Shown: piece after piece, positions 13,021-24,914 of the stretch
Layout of the letters: each line of letters begins with the position of its first letter
How positions within the stretch are numbered: position 1 is the stretch's first letter
Assembly (NCBI GenBank): GCA_905250075.1
Contig: CAJNOP010000042.1
Coordinates: forward strand, 1,067,070-1,131,069
Source: Rotaria sp. Silwood1
Lineage: Eukaryota; Rotifera; Eurotatoria; Philodinida; Philodinidae
DNA: 64,000 bases
Reading direction: 5' to 3'
Program-made: the position numbers and the translations under genes
Notes under the pieces: model-generated
Told to the model about the DNA's origin: nothing
Seen by the model: the letters and a program-made list of their open reading frames with translations, nothing else
Databases searched by the model: none

Positions 13021-15043
13021 TGTAGTTACGCGAGTAAATGGCTTTTTGGACAGTTGAATTTTTCATTTTCTATCCATACGCATCTCGTTATGATGCAAAC
13101 TTGATTGGAGTTCAAAAGGGGCATCTAATGTTTTCACCAAAAAAGGAAACGACTGCACATAATAGTATATTTGATATTAGACTGAGTCCTTTGTCATTAC
13201 TAGCCATCAAAAGAGAGGTATTACTGATGATTATGAAAAGATAGTTAATGCTTTCTCAATTCAGCATAAAAAACAGTCGAATACTGTTGAAATGATTATT
13301 TTTTGTTTATTTCCCTTTTGTTCTTCTCTTTATTGATTTAATTTCATTCGATAAAAGAACAGATGTATTGTTTTGTGTTATTCATCAGAAACTAGATAAT
13401 TGAAAAACTTGATTTATACTGAAGACAAAATTTACAATGACGTAGAGAGAGCTTGAAGGACGGTGGACACTGCCTTCCCACCCACAATTTCCTGGATACG
13501 CCACTATGAGAAAGAGCGGAAGCACTTCCTAACAGCATTAAAAACCAGCTTTCGACCAGAAAGTTAATTAGAATACGACCAGATTCATTTCCTCAAAGTT
13601 ATGATGGGTTTGACTTGACTAAAAATTCGTATTGTGACGACTTACCTATTGAACAAACCTTTTCATAACAAATTTTTATGAAATATGAATTATTTAATGG
13701 GTCAGCCCAAGGATGACTCTTGGATTAACCCACAAAATCTACCTAAAACTTTTTATAGGTAGGTCAGAGGTGGAATTATATAAATGGTCTGCTCAAGCTA
13801 CTGGTTTGGATTAGGGCTGATCCATGGAAGCCCTAACTCAATGGATACTCGTACCAACCCAATCCATTTCGCATCTCTGACCCACATAGATCGGCTCAGT
13901 TTTGTATTAATTTCAGATATGACATTTGTCTGAAGTCAAATGAGATTTTTCTATTCGGAAACCATAGAATATTAGTCAACAAAGACGCAAACAGAGTCTC
14001 AAGGATAGGATTTTGAGCAAAAGTACTTTACTAGATATGAAGTTTCAAGTCGAAAATAGCGTCATCTAAAAGAGCACATTCAGCTACATGCTTGCTAAAG
14101 AAATTTAACCACGGCATCTGTAGAAACTCTAATTTCGTCAGGCTGAAAAAATATTATGAGAGATAATATGACCCAAGCGGGATGGTATATGCCAGTTATC
14201 GATAGAAAAAATCAAATATTCAACATATTCTTATATTCTCTGATAGAGAAAAAGATTCTGCATAAAATGAACCTATTTTCGACGAAATAGAACTGCATTT
14301 TAATGAAATTTCTGGACAAAAGTTAGGTCTTAAGGCTTTCAGGGAATGTTTCCGATCTTTCTTATTATTTGAGTACTTTTGAAAATAAATGATATATTTG
14401 TAAGCAGCGAACTAGGTACTATTGAACTATAAAGACTTGTAATAGAACAGCGACAAAAAATTTTTTCGATACCTGAGGGGTACCCCAGATGTGAAAAATA
14501 GTCAGGGTTCAATGCTGACTTTCAAGGTAATAAAATTAGGTTCAGCTTATTTGGAGGCCCTCGATCCGTAAGTCGACGCAACTTTTGACGTATTGGAATG
14601 TAATTAATGCGTGATAATGAACTAATAAATCAATAATAATCAAATACATGCTTTACTTTATCTTATTTTACTTCATCTTACTTTTTCGGTAAAGTAAAAG
14701 ATACTTCACTTTACTTTACTTTGCTTTACTTTTCGGGTAAAGCAGACCTACTTTACTTTATCGAGTAAAGTAAAGTAGACTAACTTTACTTTACTGAGTA
14801 AAGTAAAGTAACTTTACTTTATTTTATCGGTAAAGTAAAGTAACCGAACTTTACTTTACTCAGTAAAGTAAAGTCAAATACTTTACTTTTCTTTACTTTA
14901 TTAAAGTAAAATAAAGTTAAAGTGCCACCCCTAATCAGAAAGCCTTTTAATTAACTATGGAACATCAATGTTTCTATTTTGCAGAATGGATATGACACAG
15001 TCTCTTTCATTCTGACAACCATCGTTTTCTTACAATATTGAAC

Positions 15044-15292
15044 ATGATGATTGCAAGTGATGAGAATATTCTTAAAAATACAGATAATACCGTTCAAACT
15101 TCATTCGAGAACGATGAAGAAGAGTCTAATTTTGTAACTGTGAGACTTGAAACAATAGTGACTTCTTTGATAAGAACAACGCACAAAAAAGAAAAAAGTA
15201 TCATCCCAAAGATAAGTATGTGCTTTGTCATAGTTGTAGTTCTCTTTCTTATCACCATTTTCGTTCTTGCTATCTATCCTACTCATTTCTAA
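15044..15292 (+). CDS. Small single-pass membrane protein ORF
   Basis: An 82-codon open frame starts at ATGATG near 15044. The first 50 residues are acidic to polar (SFENDEEESN), followed by a basic stretch (THKKEKSIIPK) and a strongly hydrophobic C-terminal segment (CFVIVVVLFLITIFVLAIY), like a tail-anchored or type II membrane protein. A possible acceptor (tttgcag) lies at 14985, and AATAAAG lies about 80 bp past the stop. No family is recognised. The topology pattern argues against chance, but there is no comparative support. Confidence 0.4.
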   Translation: MMIASDENILKNTDNTVQTSFENDEEESNFVTVRLETIVTSLIRTTHKKEKSIIPKISMCFVIVVVLFLITIFVLAIYPTHF

Positions 15293-15729
15293 CAAGTTCT
15301 AAAGCATTGTAAGTAGATTTTTTTTTGGTCAAGATTTCATCACTTCGATCAAAATAAAAATTTACTAGAATTAGAATAAAGTCATGATGAAGTTTAGTTT
15401 TTCAACAATCAAAAAATCTGATTCATAATTAACTGGGCTAAGAAAAAATAAACATTTGTCTAAATAAAGTCAGTTATCAAATACCTATGTGATCAGCTTT
15501 GATCTTTTCTGATGAATCATAGAAAAGCAATTTTCTGTAGTGCCATAATCTATTCACGGTTACAAAGAATAACTTAAATATCTTTACTGTCTTGAAAATA
15601 CATGTTACTCTAATTATGAGACTTGTATTTAGAAAGTATATGAATGATTTGTTTCAGTAATACAATCATTCTATCATGATATTATGAACTTTCAAATTAG
15701 TTTACATGCCTATTATATGTCATCTCAGT

Positions 15730-15962
15730 CAGAGATGGACAAAATCGCACCGCGCCTCCCCGCGCTTCCCCGCGTCGCTGCTCGCGCCTAGGCGCTACGC
15801 AGATCTCTCTTTCTCTTTGCTCTACCAATCAGTTTCTCAAATTCCACCGAATACCGGGATGCTCTAAGCATGTGCTCATCGAAGCTCAGACTAGTGTAGC
15901 GTAAGCGTGAGCAACGGCGCGGTGAAGCGCGGGGAGGCGCGGTGCGATTTTGTCCATCTCTG
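15730..15962. mobile_element. hAT-type MITE, 233 bp, with GC-rich inverted ends
   Basis: It starts CAGAGATGG and ends CCATCTCTG, with about 60-bp inverted repeats rich in 'cgcgcctccccgcgc', and is flanked by a perfect 8-bp duplication 'atctcagt' (15722-15729 and 15963-15970). The CAG-type terminus and 8-bp duplication are hAT hallmarks. The GC-rich arms stand out strongly in this AT-rich DNA. There is no coding capacity. Confidence 0.93.
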
Positions 15963-17894
15963 ATCTCAGTGAATAACTGAATAGTAAGTCACAGTAGTTA
16001 TCATGAAAAATGTCTTCTTCAACTGCAAAAGATTGAATGTTTAAGTGTATTTAAAAAAAAACAGCTGAAACGTGTTAAATCCTATTGAAAAATACAAATT
16101 ACCGATATTAAAATAATTTTAGTAGATGTATTTTACATATTCGAATGCTGAACTAGGTTGAGACATAATTCTTTTTACATACTTGACATAAAAATATAAT
16201 CTAAACGAATAAAAAAAAACGATCTGATAAAGTTATTTCAGGAAGATTTTCAATAAAGAAATGTCTTATTGGTAATGATGGCAGTTGAGTTCAATAGGTT
16301 TTAAATCATAATATCGATTCTATTTTGCTCCCAACAATAAATAATAAGATGAAGGTTTGACATGATTGATCACGTTCGATCGCTTCATATATATCCATAT
16401 TGCATATGTTACAGTGAAGTATTTCATAGATAGCACTAAAATATAATCACTGGCCTACGAAAAACTAAGAACTTTATTTATTCTAAAAAAACTCGTTTGT
16501 GAAATACCACAATTAGTGTCTCTGCGTTTAAACAAATACCAAGAGACGAATCTAGTTAAACGCGTTTTTTGAAGCATCCTGTTTAACTAAGCAGTTTTTG
16601 AAAGCATTTTATTTTTAATAATGATGAAACATAATCAAGATTAACAATACCTATCAGTTATGTTACCAGGATAAGACGAATAACATTTTTTCTATCGGCT
16701 TTTTCATCTATCGCTCGTTCATTTCGAAAGAGTTTTTTTAAATATATTAAATTTCTTTTTTACACGTATAGACGGAGCAATCTGCAGCCATGCAAAGCAT
16801 CCAAGAAGAAACTGAAAAGAACGAGAAGAAACCACCTCGACCTCTATTAAATGTTGAAGATTATCATCAAAGGGCAAAAGAGAAATTAAATAAAATGTTC
16901 TATGATTTCTATAGCACTGGATCAGATGATCAACTAACACTGATAGATAATCAGATAGCTTTTCGTCGAATAAAATTGCGTCCAAAAGTCCTTATTGACG
17001 TATCATCACATTCTACAGTAGATTCGATCAGTTGCAAGACACAACTCTTCAATTCTACAACAATTTCATTCCCATGCATCATTGCTCCTACATCTGTGCA
17101 TCGATTAGCGAACAATGAACACGGAGAACTAGCAACTGTTCGAGCAGCTGTTGCTTGTTCAACAAAGTTTGATACGCAAAGCACGTCCAGTGCAGAACAC
17201 CCTACATTTTTTATCCTACTCAAGATATTTTCTTTCCAACTGGAATTCTTGCTCTACACTTACAGTGTCCTAAAAGATGTGAGTGAGTGGGTGTAAGTCT
17301 CCTCTTTCTCCACGCCCATCCTCAGAAGTGAATTGTTACTTCTTTTTTGAAGGCTAGATGATTTCTTCCTTAAGATAGTCGGTATCTACGATGCTCAGAT
17401 GAAACTATCAATAAGCTATGTGTTTCGGATGTCTATTGACACTGCCTATCTTTCGACCGATCAGTTTCGATAAAAACAAATGTATCCAAGGCTACACTCA
17501 TTAGATCCACTAAATTCGACCTATTGAAAACATTATGTCTGATTTTTGCACAGTTTTGTCCTCTATTACATAGTGTGGTAAAGTGGTAAAATGTCGAAGG
17601 GAAAATGTCGAAAGTGAAAATGTCGAAAAAAAAATGCCGAAAGTCAAAATGTCGAAAGGTAGGATGTCGAACGAAAAAAATGTCGAAAGTTGTGAATGTA
17701 GAAAAACAAAATGTCGAAAGTGAAAATGTCGAAAGCGAAAATGTCGAAAACACTAATAGCATATATTTAGTCATCTCTTTTATTGACAAGAATTTTAGCA
17801 AATAAAGCACAAGTCAAAAACTATTCCAAAAAAAGAGAGATGAAGAAACATTATATGAATAGATTAAGATAACAAAATTTGACAATAAGGATAA

Positions 17895-18215
17895 CTATTT
17901 TAAGAGAAGAAAAAGAGACAATGAATAAATTAAGAAACAGAACTTGGCCGTTGAATATAATATTGAAAAAGCTATTTTCAATTCATTTTTTTTGTTCATA
18001 TCTTTTGCGACGACCATCGACAAACCTTCGAGGTGTTCATTCAAATCAATTTCATTATTTGAAAAATGTCTGCATAAGACATCAAGACGTTTTTCACAAC
18101 ACCAGTATTTGACCTTGGGACATGACTTGTTTAACTGATATACAAATCCATCACAAATAATCACACGTTTGCCTTCGTTACTTTGTGAAAAAGTTATGAT
18201 TGATGTAGTACTCAT
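17895..18215 (-). pseudogene. FLYWCH-type zinc-finger protein relic (outer foldback cargo)
   Basis: Reading from ATG at 18215 the frame gives MSTTSIITFSQSNEGKRV, then IICDGFVYQLNK and KVKYWCCEKRL, matching the FLYWCH pattern (F/L..G..L....Y......YWRC....C..). In the consensus YWRC the Arg is Cys here, and the later Cys and the final His pair are poorly preserved (CRHFSNNEIDLNEHLEG), so the finger is probably degenerate. A TATATATATA tract lies about 65 bp upstream at 18280-18292. FLYWCH fingers occur in Mutator-type transposases and in DNA-binding regulators; here only the finger is present. Confidence 0.6.
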
Positions 18216-18372
18216 GTTGACATAAGCAAAGAATATAGAAAACAACTTGATAAATGTCTGTAGAAATGGACGCAAGCTGCTATATATATATATGCAATTC
18301 AATAATTAATCAATATCGTTAGATTCGCTTAGCGAGACAATGCATCGTCAGTTGATAGAAATTTGTTTGAAG

Positions 18373-19633
18373 GGTGACCGCTCACTTCGGTACATGACAT
18401 TTCGTCCCGTTCAATTCGTCCCACACGATTCGTCCCAATTACATTTCGTTCCATTACATTTCGTCCCCTTACATTTCGTCCCAATTACATTTTGTCCTAA
18501 TTACATTTCGTCCTCTTACAATTCGTCCCAAGTTCATTTTGTCCCCTTACATTTCGTTCCAATTACAATTCGTCTCATATCTTTTCTAAGATCAACTTTT
18601 AGTTATTTTAATTAGATGTCGTGTAAATACTTATCGTCGCGTCTATTAATCATCGCGATAATAAACGACCAATGAACAATGAATATATTCCTTTTTTCTA
18701 TTCTACATATTTATCGAGATTAATTTTCTATTTGTCATTCAACCACGTGCGCTCGTAGTTATTGGCATTTTGTACAAATTTGTACAAATAGTATAAACAA
18801 AAACATGAATACTATTGAGGTATGAAAGAGTTCTCGAGGAAATTCAATGATATATTTTTCAGAATATTTGTACACTCAACATCGAATAACAGAAGAAAAA
18901 CGTATATTTCGTTGCGGAGATCCAAATTGTAGAAGTAAGTGTAAATCGTTAAATCTAATCTTTTAACTTTGCTTGATATTATTTTTTGATCGTTGTCAAA
19001 CGAATATTCAGATGGAAGTATTACTCAAAGAACCATCTGAACATTCTCATGTACCTGATCCAGATCGGCTGCACCTCATTCGACTTAAAAATGAAATTAA
19101 AAGTCGTGGTGCATCATCAGATGAAGGAGCTAGTACGATACTATTTGATGTATTACGGACAATTCCATTAACTATAACTACTGATTTACCTACAAATGAC
19201 GCATTGTTGCAAACGATTCGATTTGAACGACCAGCAATGCAACTTGATCATAATGGTCGTTTACCTTTAATATTACGACAAACTGATTGAGGAGAAAGTT
19301 TTATTCTATATGAAGATGATTCTATGGTAATATTCACATGTGATAAGGACTTATCAGTTTTAAAGCAGTTAAATTTATTAAAATAAACTTTATCTCATAT
19401 TGCTATACTGAGAATGAATAGTTACAATATGGGACGAAATGTAAGGGGACAAAATAAAATTGTGACGAATTGTAAGGGGACAAATTGAAAAGGGACGAAA
19501 TGTAATTGGGACAAAATGTAATTGGGGCGAAATGTAAGGGAACGAAATGTAAGGGGATGAAATGTAATTGGGACGAATTGAATGGGACGAAAAGTAACGG
19601 GATGAAAAGTAGGGGACGAAGTGTAGGGGTACC
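18373..19633. mobile_element. Nested foldback element with CATTTCGTCCC-repeat arms, carrying a second FLYWCH gene relic
   Basis: The ends read GGTGACCGCTCACTTCGG and, inverted, GGTACCCCTACACTTCG. The flanks carry the perfect 8-bp duplication 'gtttgaag' (18365-18372, 19634-19641). The arms are arrays of 'acatttcgtcccctt' (left about 18395-18575) and their inverse 'ggggacgaaatgtaa' (right about 19430-19625). The interior holds a plus-strand FLYWCH-type gene relic (18806-19386). It inserted into the outer foldback, beside the latter's own FLYWCH frame. The GGTGACCG start is shared with the element at 45943. Confidence 0.87.
18806..19386 (+). pseudogene. FLYWCH-type zinc-finger protein relic (inner foldback cargo)
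   Basis: A short start exon (ATG at about 18806, MNTIE, then GTATGA) is followed by EYLYTQHRITEEKRIFRC with PNCR (18862-18934) before a GTAAGT donor. The frame resumes near 18976 (RCQTN, LLKEPSEHSHVPDPDR), giving the C..C....H.H of a FLYWCH finger. A further conserved-looking segment follows (STILFDVLRTIPLTITTD, LPTNDALLQTI, LDHNGRLPLILRQTD). A TGA at 19288 interrupts the frame, which then continues (GESFILYEDDSMVIFTCDKD) to TAA at 19386. The second intron lacks a clean AG acceptor. The in-frame stop and splice problem indicate a pseudogene. Confidence 0.7.
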
Positions 19634-21026
19634 GTTTGAAGACGTCATGGACGTCTCTTTATTTCATTTTTCTCTTTTCGCCATTTTTTCTTTCGACGTT
19701 TTATTTTTCGTCAATACGCTTTTCGCCATTTTTACCTTTCGACATTTTCATTTTCGCCATTTTTCTTTCGACATTTTCACTTTCGACATTTTTTTTTCTA
19801 CAATCTGCTTTTCTACGTCCTGTTTTTCTACATTTTGTCTTTCGACGTTTTCTCTTTCGACATTTAACCACCTATTCACATAGTGTTAAGGAACCAATTT
19901 GAACACTTACTATCGTTAATCTCAACAAAGTGAAGCTATCTAGCAGAGTGAAAATCGTAACCGACTTCGTTGAAAAAAAGCTCGGATACACTCCTTTGGA
20001 TGTCAATACTCAACAAGAGTAGTTAGGTTCCAATATGTTTCAAGGTCGCTTGTTATTCAATATATTCGAACTCGAAGGAGCATAACCTAATAGAAATATA
20101 CAATTTTTCTGTTCTAATGGATTGATTTTATTGGATTATTCGATACTTTGAATCATCCATCTTTTCACGTACATCTTTTAATGTCTTCTGATATCCTTTA
20201 TGTTTGTACCCCAATCATGTGTGTTAGTACCGGTGCGTCAATATCCATGGAATCAATTGCCAATGAACATCGACGCTACATTAAAGAAAAGTATCCTCAA
20301 AGTTATTCACAACTTTGGTTTCAAATATATGTAACTAAAAATCGAAATTTTTCAAAAAAATTAATCGAACGAGCTGAAAGATGTGGTTATAAAGCTTTAG
20401 TACTTACAGTGGACACATGTGAAATAGGTAATAGAGAATGTGATATTCGTAATAACTTTTCATTTCCCGATGGTATACGTGCTGAAAATGTTATTAATGA
20501 GAATAATATTCTAGCGAAAACTTATCGGCAACTTCAAATCGACCCATCATTATCATGGAAAGATCTTGATTGGATACGATCAATTACATCGTTGCCTCTC
20601 ATTCTTAAAGGTATTATGCATCCGGATGATGCTCGTAAAGCTGTTAGATATGGTGTACAAGGAATTATTGTATCGAATCATGGGGGACGACAATTGGATA
20701 CATGTCAAAGTACAATTGAGGCTTTACCAGATATTATGGCAGTTATTAGGGAGTGCAATTATCAAATGGATATTTATATTGATGGAGGTATACGACGAGG
20801 AACTGATATCTTGAAAGCTCTAGCATTGGGAGCACGAGCAGTACTTATTGGACGCCCTATATTATGGGGTTTGACGGTAGATGGAGAGCAAGGTGTGACA
20901 AATGTATTGGCTATATTAAAAAATGAATTTCGTGTGGCTATGATGCTATGTGGATGTCAAAATGTTGAAGATATTAGAAAAAATAATCTTTTAGTGATGA
21001 ATGATAATATTAGATCAAAATTATAA

Positions 21027-22084
21027 AATATAAAAACTACCATTATAACAATCGGAATCATTGATCATAACAGATATACATTGCTGTCTAGAGTTTATAA
21101 TATGATTGTAAATGCTTATTTTGCTAATACCATAGAAATACAATTTGATTAAACATTGAATATACATATATAATTGAAACCACTACGAGATAAAATTTCT
21201 AAATGTGAAAACTGTATAATTTCAAGACATTACAATAGATTTCTCTTTCTTAATAGCAGCTTTTCCGACTGCAATAAATCATGCTTGATCAAAGTTGAGC
21301 AGAAGATCTCTTGAACAAGAAACAAACGAACTTTGTCATCTTAGTTGCCAGCCAAAATTCAATAGCTTTAGTGGAACAATGGTAGAAGTTTGAGCTACAG
21401 TTTGATATTAGTGGATCAGTTAGTATTATGGGTAAAGCTAATATATCTGACCATCTTACGATCTGTTATGTCGGCTAGAGAATTTACTGAATTACTATAA
21501 TCCGAGCATCAAAACTGGATGAGTGTGTAAGATGTAGACAAATTAATAGGCAATTAGTGATCTATAGAATCGCCAAAATGATTTGAAATTTTCTTTTTAA
21601 CGAATATTTTTGGATTCGACTATCAAATGTATCATCTCGTGAAATGTTTAATCACGGCATTGCCGGATAATTTGATACTTATTATATTGCGCCGTACTTG
21701 ATCATCTCTTGAATAAGATCAGCAAAACAGAAAGCATCTCGACAGAGAGGAGAACAATATGAACAATCGAAACATTACCCTTCATTTACCTTAATGATAA
21801 AATCTATCGAACGAATCTGCTTACTACTAGGTGAAACGTGAGAAATATTCGTTTCTCCTTCAGTTAGCACTCATGAAGAAGAATGATCATTGTTGAATAA
21901 CTTATATTTGACTTCAATAGAAGCAGAGATTTTCAGTTGAAAGGTGAAGCTTGTCTGAAGATATAGATTGTGACATTAGATCATAGATGTTCGACTTAAT
22001 GAAACTTCAAACTTTTGAACAATGAATTCAGTTTAGAAGATGAGAGAAAACAAAAAAAGGCGAGAAAAACATTTAGTCAAAAAG
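21027..22084. other. Gene-free stretch downstream of the oxidase gene
   Basis: No supported coding frame or repeat was identified. The oxidase 3' flank is AT-rich with several AATAAA-like words. Confidence 0.4.
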
Positions 22085-22992
22085 TATTGGTCTTTTATTC
22101 AACATATGATATCTTTGTAAACGATTGCAACATTCAATACTTTGCTGATAGATTTTCAAAAGTTTTCAAAGGAGATTTTATGAATTTTTGACGTTGACAA
22201 TAATATTGTCATCTTCTGGACGGAGTATTAAACCAAAAGTTAGCTTGGGAGGCAATTCTTCGATAACAATATAACAATAATAATTCACTTATGTTCAAAC
22301 TTTAGATATTAATCGTCATACCTCAATGTTCTTGCAAGGCTTACATTATTGAAGGTAAACATAATACTGTTTTTCTTGCATACTAATAGTATTCTCGTAT
22401 TGTACAATAAGTGAAGTATCTAGGATCGATAAAAAAGATATTGTTCGCATCAGACTTCTAATTTTGCAGTTTTGAATAGTTGATGATTGTATCTTCTCAT
22501 AAAAATTCATTGATTTATTCTTCAACAAAAACATCATTCCATTCGATCTGTAACGTTGCAAAATATTAAATGAGATAGAATTCATGCTGCTGTTTCGTTC
22601 TGTTCTCGTATATCAAATAATTTTCTTAATTTTAAAGTCGAAAATTAATCATCTCATACGACGAAATTGATTTTCATACTTATTAAGAATTTTATGGATT
22701 TTTCTTGTATTTTTTGTGTCTTTCCAATGAATGTTATGTATACTTGAGTAGTAGTGATTTACTTCAAAGGTAATTTGTAAACACAATGACATGGAAGTAT
22801 TTTGCGGGTTTATTCCAACTTGCTGCAATATCAGGTTGTTCACCGAAAAGAACGTTGATGGCATCAATGATGCAATGTCAATATGATTTTTTTTACTTTC
22901 TCACAAATATTAGTCACGATAAAATTGTGAAATGAGACTCTTGGACATTTCCATATTCCTTACTTGGCAGCAAACGTAGTTCTTCTAGCAGA

Positions 22993-23004
22993 TATATAAA
23001 AGGT
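22993..23004 (+). promoter_or_regulatory. TATA box of peptide gene B
   Basis: TATATAAAAGG lies about 80 bp before the 5' noncoding exon's GTAAGG donor at 23080, at the position matching the weaker TATA-like tract of copy A. Confidence 0.6.
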
Positions 23005-24914
23005 TGTTACATAACTGAGTAACACAGTAAGCACAACATTTACAGTAAGTACAACTTCTTCTATCTTATTCCACAACAGGTAAGGGAATACAGTTATCGG
23101 GTAGAAGAGACAACAGAATATTCTTTACTTTTACGACAACTATGTATATCAGAAACTAGCAAAAGACAATGCTATCGTGGGTTGAATATCCATTCTTAAA
23201 TTGACTAAACTATGATGATGATGATGTTTGCATGTTGTATACACAATAATCAATCACATAATTAAAAAAATCGATATAGTTAACACAAATGTATTTTTTT
23301 TTCTCAATTCATACTGTGGCTCAAAAAAATCAAAAAAAATTCGTTTAAATTGTTATTTTCGAAATTTTCATATGAAAAATGTCATGTTTTTAGTTATTTC
23401 AAAACCATCAAAATCATTCCATTAGTTTAGTTATGTTGATATCATTCTCATTACATGACTTTGGTTATTTTCGGAAATAAAAATCATTACATTAGTTTTA
23501 CTACTTTTTCAACATTTTCATTTCCGTATTTTTGCATGATTTTCAGAATTTCCAAAGAACTAAAGTCATGCCATAGCTTGGATTACTTTCATATCATTTT
23601 CGTTATTTGATTATGATTATTTTGCAAAATATAAATCAGTAGATTTTGGTATGAAAAACATCGTATGTCATCAGTTCTTTTTGAAAATAAATGATGAACA
23701 TGATTAATTTGAATCTTATCTACAAATTTGTCCTTATACATACCGCTTTCTAAACAAATGCAATATGTGAAGCATAGAAATCATGTCGTGCCCTGCCTTT
23801 TCTAAAGTCTGTGATGTATTTTTAATGCCACATGTACTTTGTCACTTGATATGACGATGAAGTAAAATGAACTTTTGAAAAGTTCATCGCAAAGTCTCTT
23901 GAAGAGCAATCATCCCAGATTTGTATAAAAGTCTGACTATTACTACTCACTCAAATGGTACAAAAGTTAACTCTTTTTCTTTTCATCGTTTTCATGACGA
24001 GATTTTCATGCAAAATTTTAATCATTTTCATCAATTAGTTTTAAAAAACATAAAAAATAATTATCGTTTCTTCATCGAAATGATGTGGATTACATCATTT
24101 TTTGCCACTTTTTTACTCAATGAGTCACTAAACAGCTTCCAACAAGTTAGGCACTTGCCAAATCCAAATTGTTTTATGTGTTTGGGTGCCATGTATGTAA
24201 TATAATATAACCGTTCGTTCGATGCAGAAAACTCCTAACTGCTGACTTTGTTTCCTTAATGGACATTGTTTGTTTGTATGCAGTTGAAACAATAAACATC
24301 TACTTCATCCTTCATGTACAACGTTCAAAAATTAAAACAAATTTCGTGATTCATTTTTACCTGCCATTTTTTAAAACTTCCACTATACTCCTATTATTTG
24401 CTTCTTTTCACAAATAATTGAAGCAAAATTGTTGCCCATGTCATAGACACATGAAGCATTGACATCGCTATCTGTCGATGTACAGTATTATATTCTTCGC
24501 GTCGAGTTTGACGAGCATGATCTTAGATAGAACTTGAATGTCATCAAAAAATTCACATGATACAATCTAGTGACGTATGCATGATTTAGATTTTACAGAA
24601 ATAAATAAATTTTATTTGAAAAATTAGATTCGCTAGTTATGTAGAGCAACAATGTCTGCATTGAAAAGGCTCAATACAAGGCAAATGTGACCGTTTTTAT
24701 TTAAGATAGACGAAACTTTGAATCTTGCGATAAAATCATTAGAAAGTTGTTCTTTTCCAGTATACATGGAAAGCCTAATTGGACTTCTCAGATTCTTTCC
24801 TTTTGGTTTTTTTTGTTCTGACTATTGCATTTTATTTTGCAATTCAAACACAATCTCATAATTGATTTGTTTTCAGGAATCTCTTTTCAAAATAAACAAT
24901 AACAATCGTGAATA

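Larger units (their letters stand above)
11383..13506. mobile_element. Second hAT-like element nested in the left arm of the first
   Basis: The inverted ends are TGGTGGCGTATCTAGG and, on the other strand, TAGTGGCGTATCCAGG. They are flanked by 'taagaaag' (11375-11382) and 'tgagaaag' (13507-13514), 7 of 8 bases identical. Both the ends and the 8-bp duplication fit hAT-type elements. The interior holds a telomere-like hairpin (11841-11914), a near-perfect palindrome (12043-12256) and a structured GC-richer segment (12838-13020), but no transposase frame. Its insertion point interrupts the inverted arm of the host element, so it is the younger insertion. Confidence 0.8.
10756..14933. mobile_element. 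hAT-like nonautonomous element with about 0.7-kb inverted arms
   Basis: The termini are TAGGGGTGGCACTTTA and its inverse, flanked by a perfect 8-bp target duplication 'atcagaaa' (10748-10755 and 14934-14941), which fits the hAT superfamily. Each arm opens with about 250 bp of degenerate 'aaagtaaagt' units and then unique sequence ('cttacggatcgagggcctcc', 'ggggtacccctcaggta'). The left arm is interrupted by a second element at 11383-13506; the arm sequence resumes after it ('ccagctttcgaccagaaagt' near 13540 pairs with 'ttttgtccagaaatttca' near 14310). Without the nested copy the element would be about 2.05 kb. No transposase frame is visible, so it would need enzyme supplied in trans. Confidence 0.9.
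17577..19877. mobile_element. Foldback element with TGTCGAAA-repeat arms, carrying a FLYWCH gene relic
   Basis: The arms are arrays of 'aatgtcgaaagtg' units (left about 17590-17755, right inverted about 19680-19865). The outer ends read ggtaaagtggtaaaatgtcg and, inverted, gaataggtggttaaatgtcg. A perfect 9-bp duplication 'acatagtgt' flanks it (17568-17576 and 19878-19886), fitting Mutator-like elements. Removing the nested element at 18373-19633 leaves about 1.03 kb with one minus-strand FLYWCH-type frame (17895-18215). No transposase domain is visible. It lies inside the gap of the hydroxyacid oxidase gene. Confidence 0.85.
16790..21026 (+). pseudogene. 2-hydroxyacid (glycolate) oxidase-like gene, split by insertions
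   Basis: Family: FMN-dependent alpha-hydroxyacid oxidases (peroxisomal HAO1/glycolate oxidase type), which oxidise 2-hydroxyacids to 2-oxoacids and produce H2O2. The N-terminal part (16790 to about 17167) runs MQSIQEETEK, LLNVEDYHQRAKE, APTSVHRLA, HGELATVRAA. The C-terminal part (about 20211-21026) resumes exactly where the family continues (IMCVSTGASISMESIA) and keeps the catalytic/FMN residues: Tyr of LWFQIY, Asp of TVDTCEIGNR, Lys of LKGIMHPDDA, His/Arg of VSNHGGRQLD, and GRPILWGL. The roughly 3-kb gap holds two nested foldback elements plus about 0.7 kb more. No canonical AG acceptor is found just before 'atcatgtgtg', and the left donor (aaa-gtttga) is weak. The gene is either broken or uses an unusual intron; both coding parts are otherwise free of stops, so the damage is recent or splicing rescues it. 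Confidence 0.75.

Noticed and set aside
17433-17810. Open frames with repeated STF..LSTF or KCRKVKMSKK patterns, also at 19506-19902 and 18340-18615
   Set aside because: They are the tandem arm repeats of the foldback elements read in frame because the unit length is a multiple of three in places.
18395-18575. CRISPR-like array of short repeats
   Set aside because: The units are contiguous tandem copies without unique spacers, they have an inverted partner array, and the genome is eukaryotic.
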